The notes beneath the pieces were generated by a model. The model did no database searches, had not been told where the DNA came from, and was given only the letters and a program-made list of their open reading frames with translations. A stretch of DNA of 7,279 bases from Gammaproteobacteria bacterium (lineage in GTDB: Bacteria; Pseudomonadota; Gammaproteobacteria; GCA-001735895), in NCBI GenBank assembly GCA_021767985.1, contig JAASSH010000098.1:1-7279 (forward strand). Reading direction: 5' to 3'. Shown here piece after piece: positions 1 through 7,163 of this stretch. A program made the translations under genes and the position numbers. Position 1 is the stretch's first letter. Each line of letters starts with the position of its first letter.

Positions 1-877
1 CCACCGTGGTACGTCCGCGCGCCGCGACCGCCGCCTCGTAGGCCGGGCGCAATCCATCGACCTCGGCCTGAACCTCGGCCAGCAATGCATCGACGTCGCC
101 GATATCGTCTGTCGAGTACACCAGCCCGGGCGGCAGCGCATAGCCCATGCGCCCGTCTTTCACCGGAATGACATCGGGAAAATCCTCGAGCACCGGGCCG
201 GACAGCGCGTCGAACAGTTCGAACGCCGCGCGGATGACCTTCAGCTGGTATTCGGGATCGTTGGGTTTACCCATCGGCCGCCCCATCGGGAAGTCGAGCC
301 ACAGCGCGCGCGGCGGCTTGACCAGTTCGATATGCTCGCGTACGAACCCGACCAGGACCGTCGCGAACCCCTCCGCCTCGAAGTAGTGTGCCAGCCCGCT
401 CACGGCGCGCGTGCAAAAAGGTCAGACGGGTATCAGGAATACCGTGTTGACGTTGTCGGCCTTCATCCGCGCCGCGACCTCGAGGGCCGACTTTTCCATA
501 TCATTCGGATCGGCGGCGCCCATGAAGGTGTAATGCTCGTCGGCCACCGAGCCGATTTCGCCGGCCTGCGCCATCTCTTCGAGCCGGTCGAGCGGGATGA
601 TCGCGTTCAGATCCTGCTGCCAGGCGGTGCGGTCGTATTCGACCGCGACGTGCGTCATGACCAGGTCGCGATCGTGCTTGCCGATGACGCGATGGTTGCG
701 TGCGAGCCATGAAAAGGGTTTGTCGCCGCGCCTCGAGACGGCCGCCGACGAGACGATCGATATTCTGCGCTCTTTCGCGGGCACGGGTTCGGACCAGCCG
801 GTTCGGTTGACCTCGAACTCCCTGAGTTCTTCGATGAAACCGCGCCCGACGGCCGGCATCTCCGCAATTTTTACCAT
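1..877 (-). CDS. PrdB/GrdB-like selenoprotein (UxxCT), 3' end outside window
   Basis: This is a selenoprotein of the glycine/sarcosine/betaine/D-proline reductase selenoprotein B family, most like the D-proline reductase subunit PrdB. The start is the ATG at 877-875, preceded by a strong ribosome site (AGGAGG, 6 bases before ATG); an in-frame ATG at 922 lacks this. The frame meets TGA at 424-422 (residue 152) and then stays open for 140 more codons to the edge, reading V-U-P-F-C-T-R-A-V-S-G-L-A-H. Family-type segments before the Sec include IVSSAAV, MTHVAVEYD, QQDLNAIIPLDRL and FMGA (FMG at 118-120). After the Sec come VREH, PPR, GRP-G-PND and GRTT. It aligns end to end with the paralogue at 5965-7155; 43 of 74 residues around the Sec are identical by hand count. 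In this family the Sec/Cys pair is redox active. The substrate is unknown, and no pyruvoyl partner gene is seen here. About 292 residues are present and roughly 115 are missing, judged by the paralogue. Family assignment and Sec reading are secure; function is not. Confidence 0.93.
390..424 (-). promoter_or_regulatory. Sec UGA codon and SECIS element of the left selenoprotein
   Basis: The TGA at 424-422 is followed 6 bases later by a 26-base block (415-390) identical to the block after the TGA of the paralogue at 6433-6458. The block includes third codon positions, and identity collapses immediately after it. One possible fold, worked by hand, is a bulged 7-bp stem capped by the tetraloop UGAG, with a G in the second loop position, starting about 20 bases after the UGA. 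That fits the usual bacterial SECIS placement and loop rule. The exact pairing is inferred. Confidence 0.75.
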
Positions 878-928
878 CCTGTTCCTCCTCTCCTGTAGAC
901 AAAACCTCGCTTCAGAAACCAATAATCG

Positions 929-957
929 TTTACTCCATACGGGTTTTTGAATATATT
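929..957 (+). promoter_or_regulatory. Weak rightward promoter candidate for the dehydrogenase/sel operon
   Basis: TTTACT (929-934), a 17-base spacer and TATATT (952-957) make a moderate sigma70-like match pointing at the dehydrogenase gene. The leader would be about 200 bases long. It would also overlap the leftward promoter at 975-1003 face to face, so the two would interfere. The AT-rich context makes chance matches likely. No better rightward promoter was seen between 878 and 1166. Confidence 0.22.
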
Positions 958-974
958 TCGATAGAGTTGTTCGA

Positions 975-1003
975 ATTATATATAAAAAATCGTAAAGGTG
1001 TAA
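975..1003 (-). promoter_or_regulatory. Sigma70-like promoter candidate for the left selenoprotein
   Basis: On the minus strand TTACAC (1003-998) is followed, after exactly 17 bases, by a perfect TATAAT (980-975). Transcription would start near 968 and give a leader of about 90 bases before the ATG at 877. It lies in the most AT-rich stretch of an otherwise GC-rich window. The identification rests on consensus matching only. Confidence 0.55.
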
Positions 1004-1166
1004 CGAATTTTGATCACTCGGGACATAACCACCCGGACCAAAATCGACTGACGAACCGATAATACCGAACCATCTGATTAGCTGCCAGACGCCGAGGAGT
1101 ACCCGGCCAGCAGACAGTCATTCGGAGCGACCATGCCGGTGCATATCGCCAAACAGGAGTGATGCC

Positions 1167-2363
1167 GTGAACACTATTCAAGATTCAATTTCCGCCGCGG
1201 ATACCGACATGCTCGAGCCCCAGGATTTCACCTTCCCGGTGCCGATTGCATACGGTCCGGGTCGCCTGGCTGAAATCGGTCAGCGCTGTGCTGCCATGGG
1301 GATGTCTAACCCGTTGATCGTCACCGATCGCAGCAGCCGCGAGCTGCCGTTCATCGCGCAGTTGCAGCAGTATCTGGCCGAGGCCGGCCTGCGGTCCGGC
1401 CTGTTCTTCGAGATCTCGCCTAACCCCCGTGACGACGAAATCGGCGCCGGTCGCGCCATGTTCGTCGACGGCCGGCACGACGCGATTATCGCGATCGGCG
1501 GCGGCAGCGCGATGGACGGCGGTAAATCCATCTGCCTTACGGCAAACAACGATATCGATCTGTGGGCGTTCGAATTCGAACAGCCCGTACCGGAGATCGG
1601 CCACGGTTTTCCAGCTCTCATCACCATCCCCACCACGGCCGGGACCGGCGCGGAAACCGAAAGCACCGCCATGGTCACCGACGTCGGGCAAGGCATGAAA
1701 TTTTGCGTCTGGCATCCCGATCTCAAACCTTCGCTGGCCCTGCTCGACCCCGAGCTGACTATCGGCCTGCCGGTGAACCTGACCGCCTGGACCGGCGCCG
1801 ATGCGATGATCCATACCATCGAGGCTTACCTGGTGCCGGGCTTTAATCCGCTTTGCGACGGACTTGCGCTCGAAGGACTTGCGCTGGTATCCAAATGGCT
1901 GCCCATCGTGGTCCGCGAACCGCAGAACATGGCCGCCCGCGGCGGCATGCTGATGGGTTCCTGCCTTGGTGGCATCGCGTTCCTGAAGGGGCTGGGCCTG
2001 GTGCACGCCATTTCGCACATGGTCGGCGCCGAGTACAACACGCACCACGGCCTGACCAATGCCATCATCCTGCCGGTCGTAATGCGTTACAACCTCCCCG
2101 GAATGGACGACAAGGTCAAGCGCATGGCCGATGCGATGGGCTTGCAGGAGCATTCGGCGGAAGCTTTCATTGCAGAGCTCGAACGCCTGCTGGACGACAT
2201 CGAGATTCCGAGATCGCTTAGCGAAATCGGCGTACCGGAGGACTGCGCGCAGCGCATCGCCGAGAAAGCGATCAAGGACAGCGCCGCGGGCACCAACCCG
2301 CGCGAGGCCAGCGTTGAACAAATCAGGGACTTAACCCGGGCCGCGATCACCCAGGCGCGCTAA
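1167..2363 (+). CDS. Iron-containing (group III) alcohol dehydrogenase
   Basis: This 398-residue protein is a cytosolic NAD(P)-dependent alcohol dehydrogenase of the metal-dependent group III family (Fe-ADH, Pfam PF00465), which interconverts alcohols and aldehydes or ketones. The N-terminal dinucleotide-binding half carries the family motif GGGSAMDGGK at 111-120. The C-terminal metal site is intact: Asp212 and His216 in GADAMIHTIEAY, His280 in GLVHAISH and His294 in THHGLTNA, with the same spacing as in E. coli FucO. Length is normal for the family. The start is GTG at 1167, with AGGAG 7 bases upstream at 1155-1159; a nearby ATG at 1162 hits a stop after one codon. The physiological substrate cannot be read from the sequence. 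The gene lies 46 bases ahead of selA on the same strand and may head a transcript with selA-selB-selC. E. coli also has an Fe-ADH gene (yiaY) beside selB, so the neighbourhood may be conserved. Confidence 0.93.
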   Translation: MNTIQDSISAADTDMLEPQDFTFPVPIAYGPGRLAEIGQRCAAMGMSNPLIVTDRSSRELPFIAQLQQYLAEAGLRSGLFFEISPNPRDDEIGAGRAMFVDGRHDAIIAIGGGSAMDGGKSICLTANNDIDLWAFEFEQPVPEIGHGFPALITIPTTAGTGAETESTAMVTDVGQGMKFCVWHPDLKPSLALLDPELTIGLPVNLTAWTGADAMIHTIEAYLVPGFNPLCDGLALEGLALVSKWLPIVVREPQNMAARGGMLMGSCLGGIAFLKGLGLVHAISHMVGAEYNTHHGLTNAIILPVVMRYNLPGMDDKVKRMADAMGLQEHSAEAFIAELERLLDDIEIPRSLSEIGVPEDCAQRIAEKAIKDSAAGTNPREASVEQIRDLTRAAITQAR

Positions 2364-2373
2364 TCCAGTGTAA

Positions 2374-2401
2374 ACTCGGAGGCGCCTGCTTCGGTCCGTG
2401 T
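2374..2401 (+). promoter_or_regulatory. SECIS-like hairpin in the selA leader (candidate)
   Basis: ACTCGGA (2374-2380) pairs with TCCGTGT (2395-2401) in a 7-position stem with one T-T mismatch. The 14-base loop begins with GG. It lies 8 bases upstream of the selA ATG and sequesters the only purine-rich ribosome-site-like run nearby (GGAGG, 2378-2382). In E. coli a SECIS-like element in the selAB leader binds SelB and lowers selA expression, so a similar feedback role is possible here. The pairing was found by eye, with no energy calculation or comparison. Confidence 0.35.
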
Positions 2402-2409
2402 GATTCGAA

Positions 2410-3804
2410 ATGCCTATTATCGATGCCCCCAACAAGCTGCCATCTGTCGACCGGCTCCTGAACGACCCGGAGACAGCCCCGTTGATACATGACCATGGCG
2501 CACCCCTCGTCACCCGCTGCGCGCGCAACGTGCTGGCCGCGGCACGCGAACAGGTGCTTGCCGGAAAGTCGTTCGAGTCACGCGATCTCGTCGTCAACCT
2601 GCGTGAGGAGGTCACCCGGGCGCTGCGCCCCTCGCTGCGCCGGGTCATCAACCTGACGGGAACGGTGCTGCACACCAACCTCGGCCGCGCCGCGCTACCC
2701 GACTCGGCGATCGAGGCGATGGCCGAGATTGCCCGCGGCGCCAGCAATCTCGAGTTCGACCTGGGCGCAGGCAAGCGCGGTGATCGCCACCAACATGCCG
2801 CAGCGCTGTTACGTGAATTGACCGGAGCCGAGTCTGCGCTGGTGGTCAACAACAACGCGGCGGCCGTGTTGCTGACGCTCAATAGCCTGGCGTTACGCAA
2901 GGAAGTCCCGGTCTCTAGAGGCGAGCTGATCGAGATCGGCGGCGCCTTCCGCATGCCCGACATCATGGCGCGGGCGGGATGCAAGCTGGTCGAAGTCGGC
3001 ACCACCAACCGCACACACGGTAAGGATTTCGAAGCGGCGATAAGTCCAAAGACCGCGCTATTGATGAAGGTGCACACCAGCAACTACGAGATCCAGGGAT
3101 TCACCAGGCAGGTCACCGAAGCAGAGCTTGCCGGAATCGCGCATGCACAGGATCTGCCACTGGTGACCGACCTCGGCAGCGGCAGCCTGATCGACCTCGA
3201 GGCCCACGGTTTGCCGCATGAGCCCACCGTCCGCGAAATGCTCGACGCGGGCGCCGACCTGGTGACCTTCAGCGGTGATAAGATTCTCGGCGGGCCACAG
3301 GCCGGAATCATCGCCGGCCGTCGCGACCTCATCGAAAAGCTAAAGCGCAACCCGATGGCCCGCGCCCTGCGGCCCGACAAGCTTACGCTGGCCGCACTCG
3401 AATCCGTGCTGCGGCTCTACACCGATCCGGCGCGTCTCGCCGACACGCTGCCGACGCTGCGCTGGTTGACCCGCGACGCGACGGAGATAGAACAGTTGGC
3501 GACACGACTGGCGCCGATCGTGCAACGCCATTGCGAACGCTTCGAGGTCAGCGTCGAGCGCACCCGGGCCCAGGTGGGCAGCGGCGCACTGCCGATCGAC
3601 AGCCTGGACAGCGCGGCGTTGAAACTTACCCGGCCCGAGGTGCGCCGACCCGGCAAGGCGCTGCAGGAACTTGCCAGGACGTTCCGCCAACTGCCGATAC
3701 CCGTGATCGGGCGCGTCGCCGACGATGCGCTATGGTTCGACCTGCGTTGTCTCGAAGACGAGGCGGAATTCATCGACAACCTGCGGGGATTGGCGAGTAC
3801 ATGA
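2410..3804 (+). CDS. selA: L-seryl-tRNA(Sec) selenium transferase SelA
   Basis: SelA is the PLP-dependent selenocysteine synthase that converts Ser-tRNA(Sec) to Sec-tRNA(Sec) using selenophosphate. In bacteria it is a large homodecamer in the cytoplasm. The 464-residue length matches E. coli SelA. Family landmarks appear in order: LPSVDRLL near the N-terminus, VINLTGTVLHTNLGRA, VVNNNAAAVLL, SRGELIEIGGAFRMPDIM, EVGTTNRTH, LLMKVHTSNYEIQGFT, TDLGSGSLIDL and FSGDKILGGPQAGII. The PLP-binding lysine is Lys291 in SGDK. The C-terminal segments GSGALPIDSL and PVIGRVADDALWFDLRCLEDE are also typical. The ATG at 2410 is the only possible start, because an in-frame TGA lies at 2401-2403. It lacks a clear ribosome site, which suggests weak or regulated initiation. 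The last four bases overlap the start of selB (ATGA), so translation is probably coupled. Confidence 0.97.
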   Translation: MPIIDAPNKLPSVDRLLNDPETAPLIHDHGAPLVTRCARNVLAAAREQVLAGKSFESRDLVVNLREEVTRALRPSLRRVINLTGTVLHTNLGRAALPDSAIEAMAEIARGASNLEFDLGAGKRGDRHQHAAALLRELTGAESALVVNNNAAAVLLTLNSLALRKEVPVSRGELIEIGGAFRMPDIMARAGCKLVEVGTTNRTHGKDFEAAISPKTALLMKVHTSNYEIQGFTRQVTEAELAGIAHAQDLPLVTDLGSGSLIDLEAHGLPHEPTVREMLDAGADLVTFSGDKILGGPQAGIIAGRRDLIEKLKRNPMARALRPDKLTLAALESVLRLYTDPARLADTLPTLRWLTRDATEIEQLATRLAPIVQRHCERFEVSVERTRAQVGSGALPIDSLDSAALKLTRPEVRRPGKALQELARTFRQLPIPVIGRVADDALWFDLRCLEDEAEFIDNLRGLAST

Positions 3805-5738
3805 TCGTCGCAACGGCAGGCCACGTGGATCACGGCAAGACCGAGCTGGTCAAGGCGCTGACGGGTACGGATACCGATCGCCTGCCCGAGGAGAAGGCGC
3901 GCGGCCTGTCGATTGACCTGGGCTTTGCCTATCAAACATTGCCCGACCAAACGCCCCTCGGGTTCGTCGACGTGCCGGGGCACGAGAAGTTCATCCGTAA
4001 CATGCTGGCCGGTGTCGGCGGCATCGACCTGGGTTTGCTGGTCGTGGCCGCCGACGATGGCGTCATGCCGCAGACGCGCGAGCATTTTGCGATCCTCGAT
4101 TTGCTCGGCATCGATCGCTGCGTGGTGGCGATCACCAAGATCGATCGGGTCGACGACGATCGCATTCTCGAAGTGCAACAACAGGTAGAGGCCCTGCTCG
4201 CTGCCGCGGGGCGCGAAGACACGCCCGTGTATCCCGTTTGTGCGCCGGAGAAGACTGGGCTCGATGCGCTTAAGACCGCGCTGCACCAGCAGGCGCATCG
4301 AGCGAACGGCCACGATACCGATGGCTATTTTCGCATGGCGATCGACCGGGTATTCACGCTCAAGGGAGTTGGCCTGGTCGTGACGGGCATGGTGTTTGAC
4401 GGCGCGGCCGCCATCGACGACAACCTGCTGCTATCGGCTGACGGATTGCCGGTACGGGTACGCGGGATTCGGGCGCACAACGAAGCGAGCGATCGGGCAA
4501 GGGCGGGCGAACGCTGCGCGATCAACATCGCCGGGCGCGGCGTCAGCGAAGACTCGGTGCGGCGGGGCGACTGGTTGATGCACACGAACCTGCACGTGCC
4601 GACGCGCAGAATCGACGTCGATTTACGCGTGCTCGATGCCGAAGCGAAAGCGTTGAAACACTGGACTCCGACGCACCTGCATATCGGCGCGGACCACCTC
4701 GCGGCACGCGTCGCGGTGCTCTCCGGTGGCAGCATCGCCGCGGGAGACCGGGGGCTGGCGCAGCTGGTACTCGCGCGCGATGCCTGCGTCGTGCACGGCG
4801 ATCGCTTCGTGCTGCGCGACCAGTCGGCGCAACGCACGATCGCCGGTGGGCATGTCATCGATCCCTTCTCGCCCAGGCGCGGGCGCGCCCGACCGACTCG
4901 CATCGCCGCAATGCAGGCGATGAATCGTCGTGATCCGCGCGATGCGCTCGAAGCACTGACCGAGCTGAGCGAGACCGGGGTACCGCTCACGGCTTTCGCT
5001 ACCTCGTTTAATCTGCCGCCGGCTCGAATCGATGCCATCGTCGAATCGCTTTCGTTGCAACGAGTCGACAGCCAATCCGACGAGTGGGCCTTCGGCGCAG
5101 CCCGATGGCAGGGTTTGCTCGAGCGTGTCGAGCGGGCGGTCGAGGATTATCACGTGACCAGGCCCGGGCTTGCCGGCGCGAGTCTCAAGGACATTCAGCT
5201 GGCACTGAAACCCCATGTCGAAACGCCCGTACTGGAAGCCGCGATCGAAGCATTGACGAACGAAGACCGCCTGGGCCGACGTGGCGCCCGGTTTCACTCG
5301 CCAGCGCACGAGATCCGGATCTCCGAGCACGACCGGCAACTCTGGACACGGGCATCGGTCCTGCTGGCCCCGCAATCGGGCAGCCCGATGAGCCTGCATC
5401 AAGCGGCGGAAGCGCTGCAGGTCGAGCGCAAAGTGCTCGAAACGTCGCTGAAGGCCGCGGTCCAGTTCGGGGAGATGACGTCGATCGCGAAAAACCGCTA
5501 CGCACCGGCATCCTATGTCGCGAAACTGGGAAGCGCCGCCGAAACACTGGCCGCGAAAAATGCCGACGGTTACTTTACCGTAGCCGAATATTGCGAACAG
5601 ACCCGAACCGGGCGAAACTTCACCATCGATTTACTGGAGTACTTCGATCGCCTGGGATTTACCGAACGATCGGGCAACAACCGTCGCCTCAGGCGTCCCG
5701 CCGCAACTGTCTTCGCGGTCGACAACGCAGGCTCATGA
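3801..5738 (+). CDS. selB: Selenocysteine-specific elongation factor SelB
   Basis: SelB is the GTPase that binds Sec-tRNA(Sec) and the SECIS hairpin and inserts Sec at UGA on the ribosome. The protein has 645 residues (E. coli SelB has 614). The N-terminal EF-Tu-like G domain shows GHVDHGKT at 7-14, DVPGHE at 57-62 and TKID at 112-115. The beta-barrel domains begin near residue 174 ([20 protein letters not shown]). The C-terminal half is the SECIS-binding winged-helix array, ending in a typical module ([20 protein letters not shown]). The start ATG at 3801 overlaps the selA stop and begins exactly at [14 protein letters not shown], as in the family; the frame is open further upstream to 3531, but that lies within selA. 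The stop TGA at 5736-5738 is followed directly by the first base of selC, so the tRNA must be cut from a shared transcript unless it has an internal promoter. Confidence 0.97.
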   Translation: MIVATAGHVDHGKTELVKALTGTDTDRLPEEKARGLSIDLGFAYQTLPDQTPLGFVDVPGHEKFIRNMLAGVGGIDLGLLVVAADDGVMPQTREHFAILDLLGIDRCVVAITKIDRVDDDRILEVQQQVEALLAAAGREDTPVYPVCAPEKTGLDALKTALHQQAHRANGHDTDGYFRMAIDRVFTLKGVGLVVTGMVFDGAAAIDDNLLLSADGLPVRVRGIRAHNEASDRARAGERCAINIAGRGVSEDSVRRGDWLMHTNLHVPTRRIDVDLRVLDAEAKALKHWTPTHLHIGADHLAARVAVLSGGSIAAGDRGLAQLVLARDACVVHGDRFVLRDQSAQRTIAGGHVIDPFSPRRGRARPTRIAAMQAMNRRDPRDALEALTELSETGVPLTAFATSFNLPPARIDAIVESLSLQRVDSQSDEWAFGAARWQGLLERVERAVEDYHVTRPGLAGASLKDIQLALKPHVETPVLEAAIEALTNEDRLGRRGARFHSPAHEIRISEHDRQLWTRASVLLAPQSGSPMSLHQAAEALQVERKVLETSLKAAVQFGEMTSIAKNRYAPASYVAKLGSAAETLAAKNADGYFTVAEYCEQTRTGRNFTIDLLEYFDRLGFTERSGNNRRLRRPAATVFAVDNAGS

Positions 5739-5834
5739 GGAAGAGGATCGCACCCCGGTGGGGCGCCCGGCCTTCAAATCCGGTGAGGGGCGTACCACGT
5801 CCCTGGTGGGTTCGACTCCCACGCTCTTCCGCCA
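5739..5834 (+). tRNA. selC: tRNA-Sec (anticodon TCA)
   Basis: This is the Sec tRNA, first charged with serine and then converted by SelA. It is 96 bases including an encoded CCA at 5832-5834, close to the 95 of E. coli. The acceptor begins GGAAGAG and pairs with CTCTTCC, leaving G as discriminator base. The anticodon loop is CTTCAAA with TCA at 5774-5776. The long variable arm is a perfect 8-bp stem, AGGGGCGT (5786-5793) with ACGTCCCT (5797-5804) around an ACC loop, including one G-T wobble. The T arm GTGGG-TTCGACT-CCCAC is canonical, and the D arm is a long CCCC/GGGG stem with a very short loop. Two pairs found in E. coli are lost: the eighth acceptor pair is G-G, and the last anticodon-stem pair is C-T. 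No terminator with a T run follows. Confidence 0.97.
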
Positions 5835-5865
5835 TTTCACGGGTAGCGATTATTTACCGGCCTGT

Positions 5866-5894
5866 TTGCCCGGATCGGTTCGATCGGCTAGTAT
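5866..5894 (+). promoter_or_regulatory. Promoter candidate for the right selenoprotein
   Basis: TTGCCC (5866-5871) and TAGTAT (5889-5894) are separated by exactly 17 bases and each matches the sigma70 consensus at four of six positions. Transcription would start near 5901, leaving a leader of about 64 bases before the ATG at 5965. A perfect TATAAT at 5907-5912 lies just downstream but has only a poor -35 at the right distance. With no clear terminator after selC, readthrough from the sel operon is also possible. Confidence 0.4.
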
Positions 5895-5897
5895 CGA

Positions 5898-5915
5898 CGG
5901 ATGATTTATAATCCG
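5898..5915 (+). promoter_or_regulatory. Short dyad overlapping a TATAAT box
   Basis: CGGAT (5898-5902) and ATCCG (5911-5915) form an inverted repeat with an 8-base centre. It encloses part of the TATAAT at 5907-5912 and lies just downstream of the promoter candidate at 5866-5894. Its position would suit an operator or a leader hairpin. It is short enough to be chance. Confidence 0.2.
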
Positions 5916-5964
5916 CGGGCATTGGAAAAAACCGATACCACGACCTGCCTGACCGGTCGCTGAC

Positions 5965-7155
5965 ATGGTGCGACTCGCCGATGTCCCCGAACCCGAACGC
6001 AGCCACATCGCCGGGCTGGAATGCACTCCCTATGCGCACAAACCGTTTGCCCCGGCAGTCGACCCCGGGCAGCGACATGTCGCGATCGTTTCGTCCGCAG
6101 GGCTGATTATTCGGGGCCAGCGCCCAACGCTCGCGAACGATACGGGTTACCGGTCGATCCCTTCGGCGGCAGCGGACAACGATGTGCTCTGCAGCCATGT
6201 TTCCGTTAATTTCGATCGCAGCGGTTTCCAGCAGGACCTCAACGTCATGCTGCCGCGCGATCGATTAAAAGCACTCGAAACCGAAGGCGGCATCGGAAAA
6301 GCGGCCGATACCCACTACGCGTTTATGGGTGCAACCCATCCGGATAAACTCGAAGACAAGGCGCGTGAAGTCGGCAGATCGATGCTGGCGCTGGGGGTAA
6401 ATACCGTCGTCCTGGCACCGGTGTGACCCAACTGCACGCGCGCCGTGAGCGGGCTGGCCCATTTCCTCGAAGATGAAGGTTTGTCGACGGTCGTCGTCGC
6501 CCTCGTGCGCGAGCACGTGGTGAAGATGCAGCCACCGCGGTCGCTGTGGGTGCCGTTCGAACTGGGTCGCCCGTTTGGGATACCCAACGATATCGAACTG
6601 CAACAGCGGGTTCTGAAAACGGCGTTGTCGTTGCTGGACGAGCCCGGCCCCGAACCGCTGCTACGAGATTATGCCGAAGAAGCCGATTATCGGGATGGTG
6701 ACGCTGACTGGGTGTTTCCGGAGCTCGATACCGGATCAGTAACCGCCGAAGCCGAGTCTGCACTAACCGTTTGGCACGAGGCTCGAAAGCGTTCCGGTCG
6801 TACCACCTTCGGTATCAGCGGTTTATCACCCGAAGCGGCGATCGACTACATCAACCGTTACCATTCGTCCGATCCGATGCCGAATCCGAAAGGGATGGCA
6901 CCGGTATCTCGCGCGCGATTTGCCATCGACGATATCAAGGTGCTTTATTTTGAAACGGCACTCGCAGACGGTGGTCATCCGTCTTCATACCAACTCAACG
7001 AATGGTTCTGGAACCAGACCCTCGCCGGCAAGATGATCCTCGATTTCCAGGATGCCGCGCGTGTCGCCAATGACAGGAATTTAAGGTTAATCGCAGGCTC
7101 ACTGGTTCCCGCGGAGCGGACTTACGAGTATCTGCAAAAGACCGGCGAAGAATAA
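5965..7155 (+). CDS. PrdB/GrdB-like selenoprotein (UxxCT), complete
   Basis: This is the complete paralogue of the gene at 1-877. Reading TGA at 6424-6426 as Sec gives 396 residues with Sec154 in APVUPNCTRAVSGLAH. Shared segments before the Sec are IVSSAG, SHVSVNFD, QQDLNVMLPRDRL and FMGA (FMG at 120-122, the same 34-residue distance to the Sec as in the paralogue). After it come VREH, PPR-LW, GRP-G-PND and GRTT (278-281). Roughly the first 240 residues correspond to a PrdB-type subunit. The last 120 or so (from about 278 to YEYLQ near the end) are an extra region I do not recognise. No signal peptide or membrane segment is visible, so it is probably cytosolic. An in-frame TGA at 5950 bounds the start; ATG 5965 matches the N-terminus of the paralogue (MVRLADVP against MVKIAEMP) but has no clear ribosome site. 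The UxxC pair suggests a redox or reductive-cleavage role; the substrate is unknown. Confidence 0.93.
6424..6458 (+). promoter_or_regulatory. Sec UGA codon and SECIS element of the right selenoprotein
   Basis: The TGA is at 6424-6426 and the block identical to the left paralogue is 6433-6458. A hand fold pairs 6438-6439, 6441-6442 and 6443-6445 with 6457-6458, 6454 plus 6456, and 6450-6452. It has single-base bulges at G6440, G6453 and U6455 and the loop UGAG at 6446-6449. The paired region ends exactly where identity between the paralogues ends. An alternative nearby stem, CACG (6435-6438) with CGTG (6444-6447), is also possible but closer to the UGA than usual. Confidence 0.75.
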
Positions 7156-7163
7156 GATAAGGA

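Noticed and set aside
147..712. Plus-strand open frames opposite the left selenoprotein.
   Set aside because: They are antisense shadows of a gene with clear homology and show no ribosome sites or motifs.
422..922. Left selenoprotein as a short protein ending at TGA 424-422, or starting at ATG 922.
   Set aside because: Homology to the paralogue continues past the TGA. The ATG at 877 has the strong ribosome site, while the extra 15 residues from 922 lie over that site.
1185..2321. A 378-codon open frame on the minus strand.
   Set aside because: It lies antisense within the dehydrogenase gene, has no family-like motifs, and is expected from GC-rich codon bias.
3531..3800. An N-terminally longer SelB starting at 3531.
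   Set aside because: The extra 90 codons lie inside selA. The G domain begins at the ATG at 3801, as in the family.
5835..5880. A rho-independent terminator after selC.
   Set aside because: Only 4-bp stems can be drawn (GGTA/TACC, CCGG/CCGG) and no T run follows.
5898..5915. The TTTATAA loop between CGGAT and ATCCG as an anticodon arm of a second tRNA.
   Set aside because: No matching acceptor, D or T arm lies around it, and the loop has 8 bases.
6424..6426. In-frame TGA as a nonsense mutation making a pseudogene.
   Set aside because: The paralogue has TGA at the same place, the motif is UxxCT, SECIS-like sequence follows, and the Sec machinery is adjacent.
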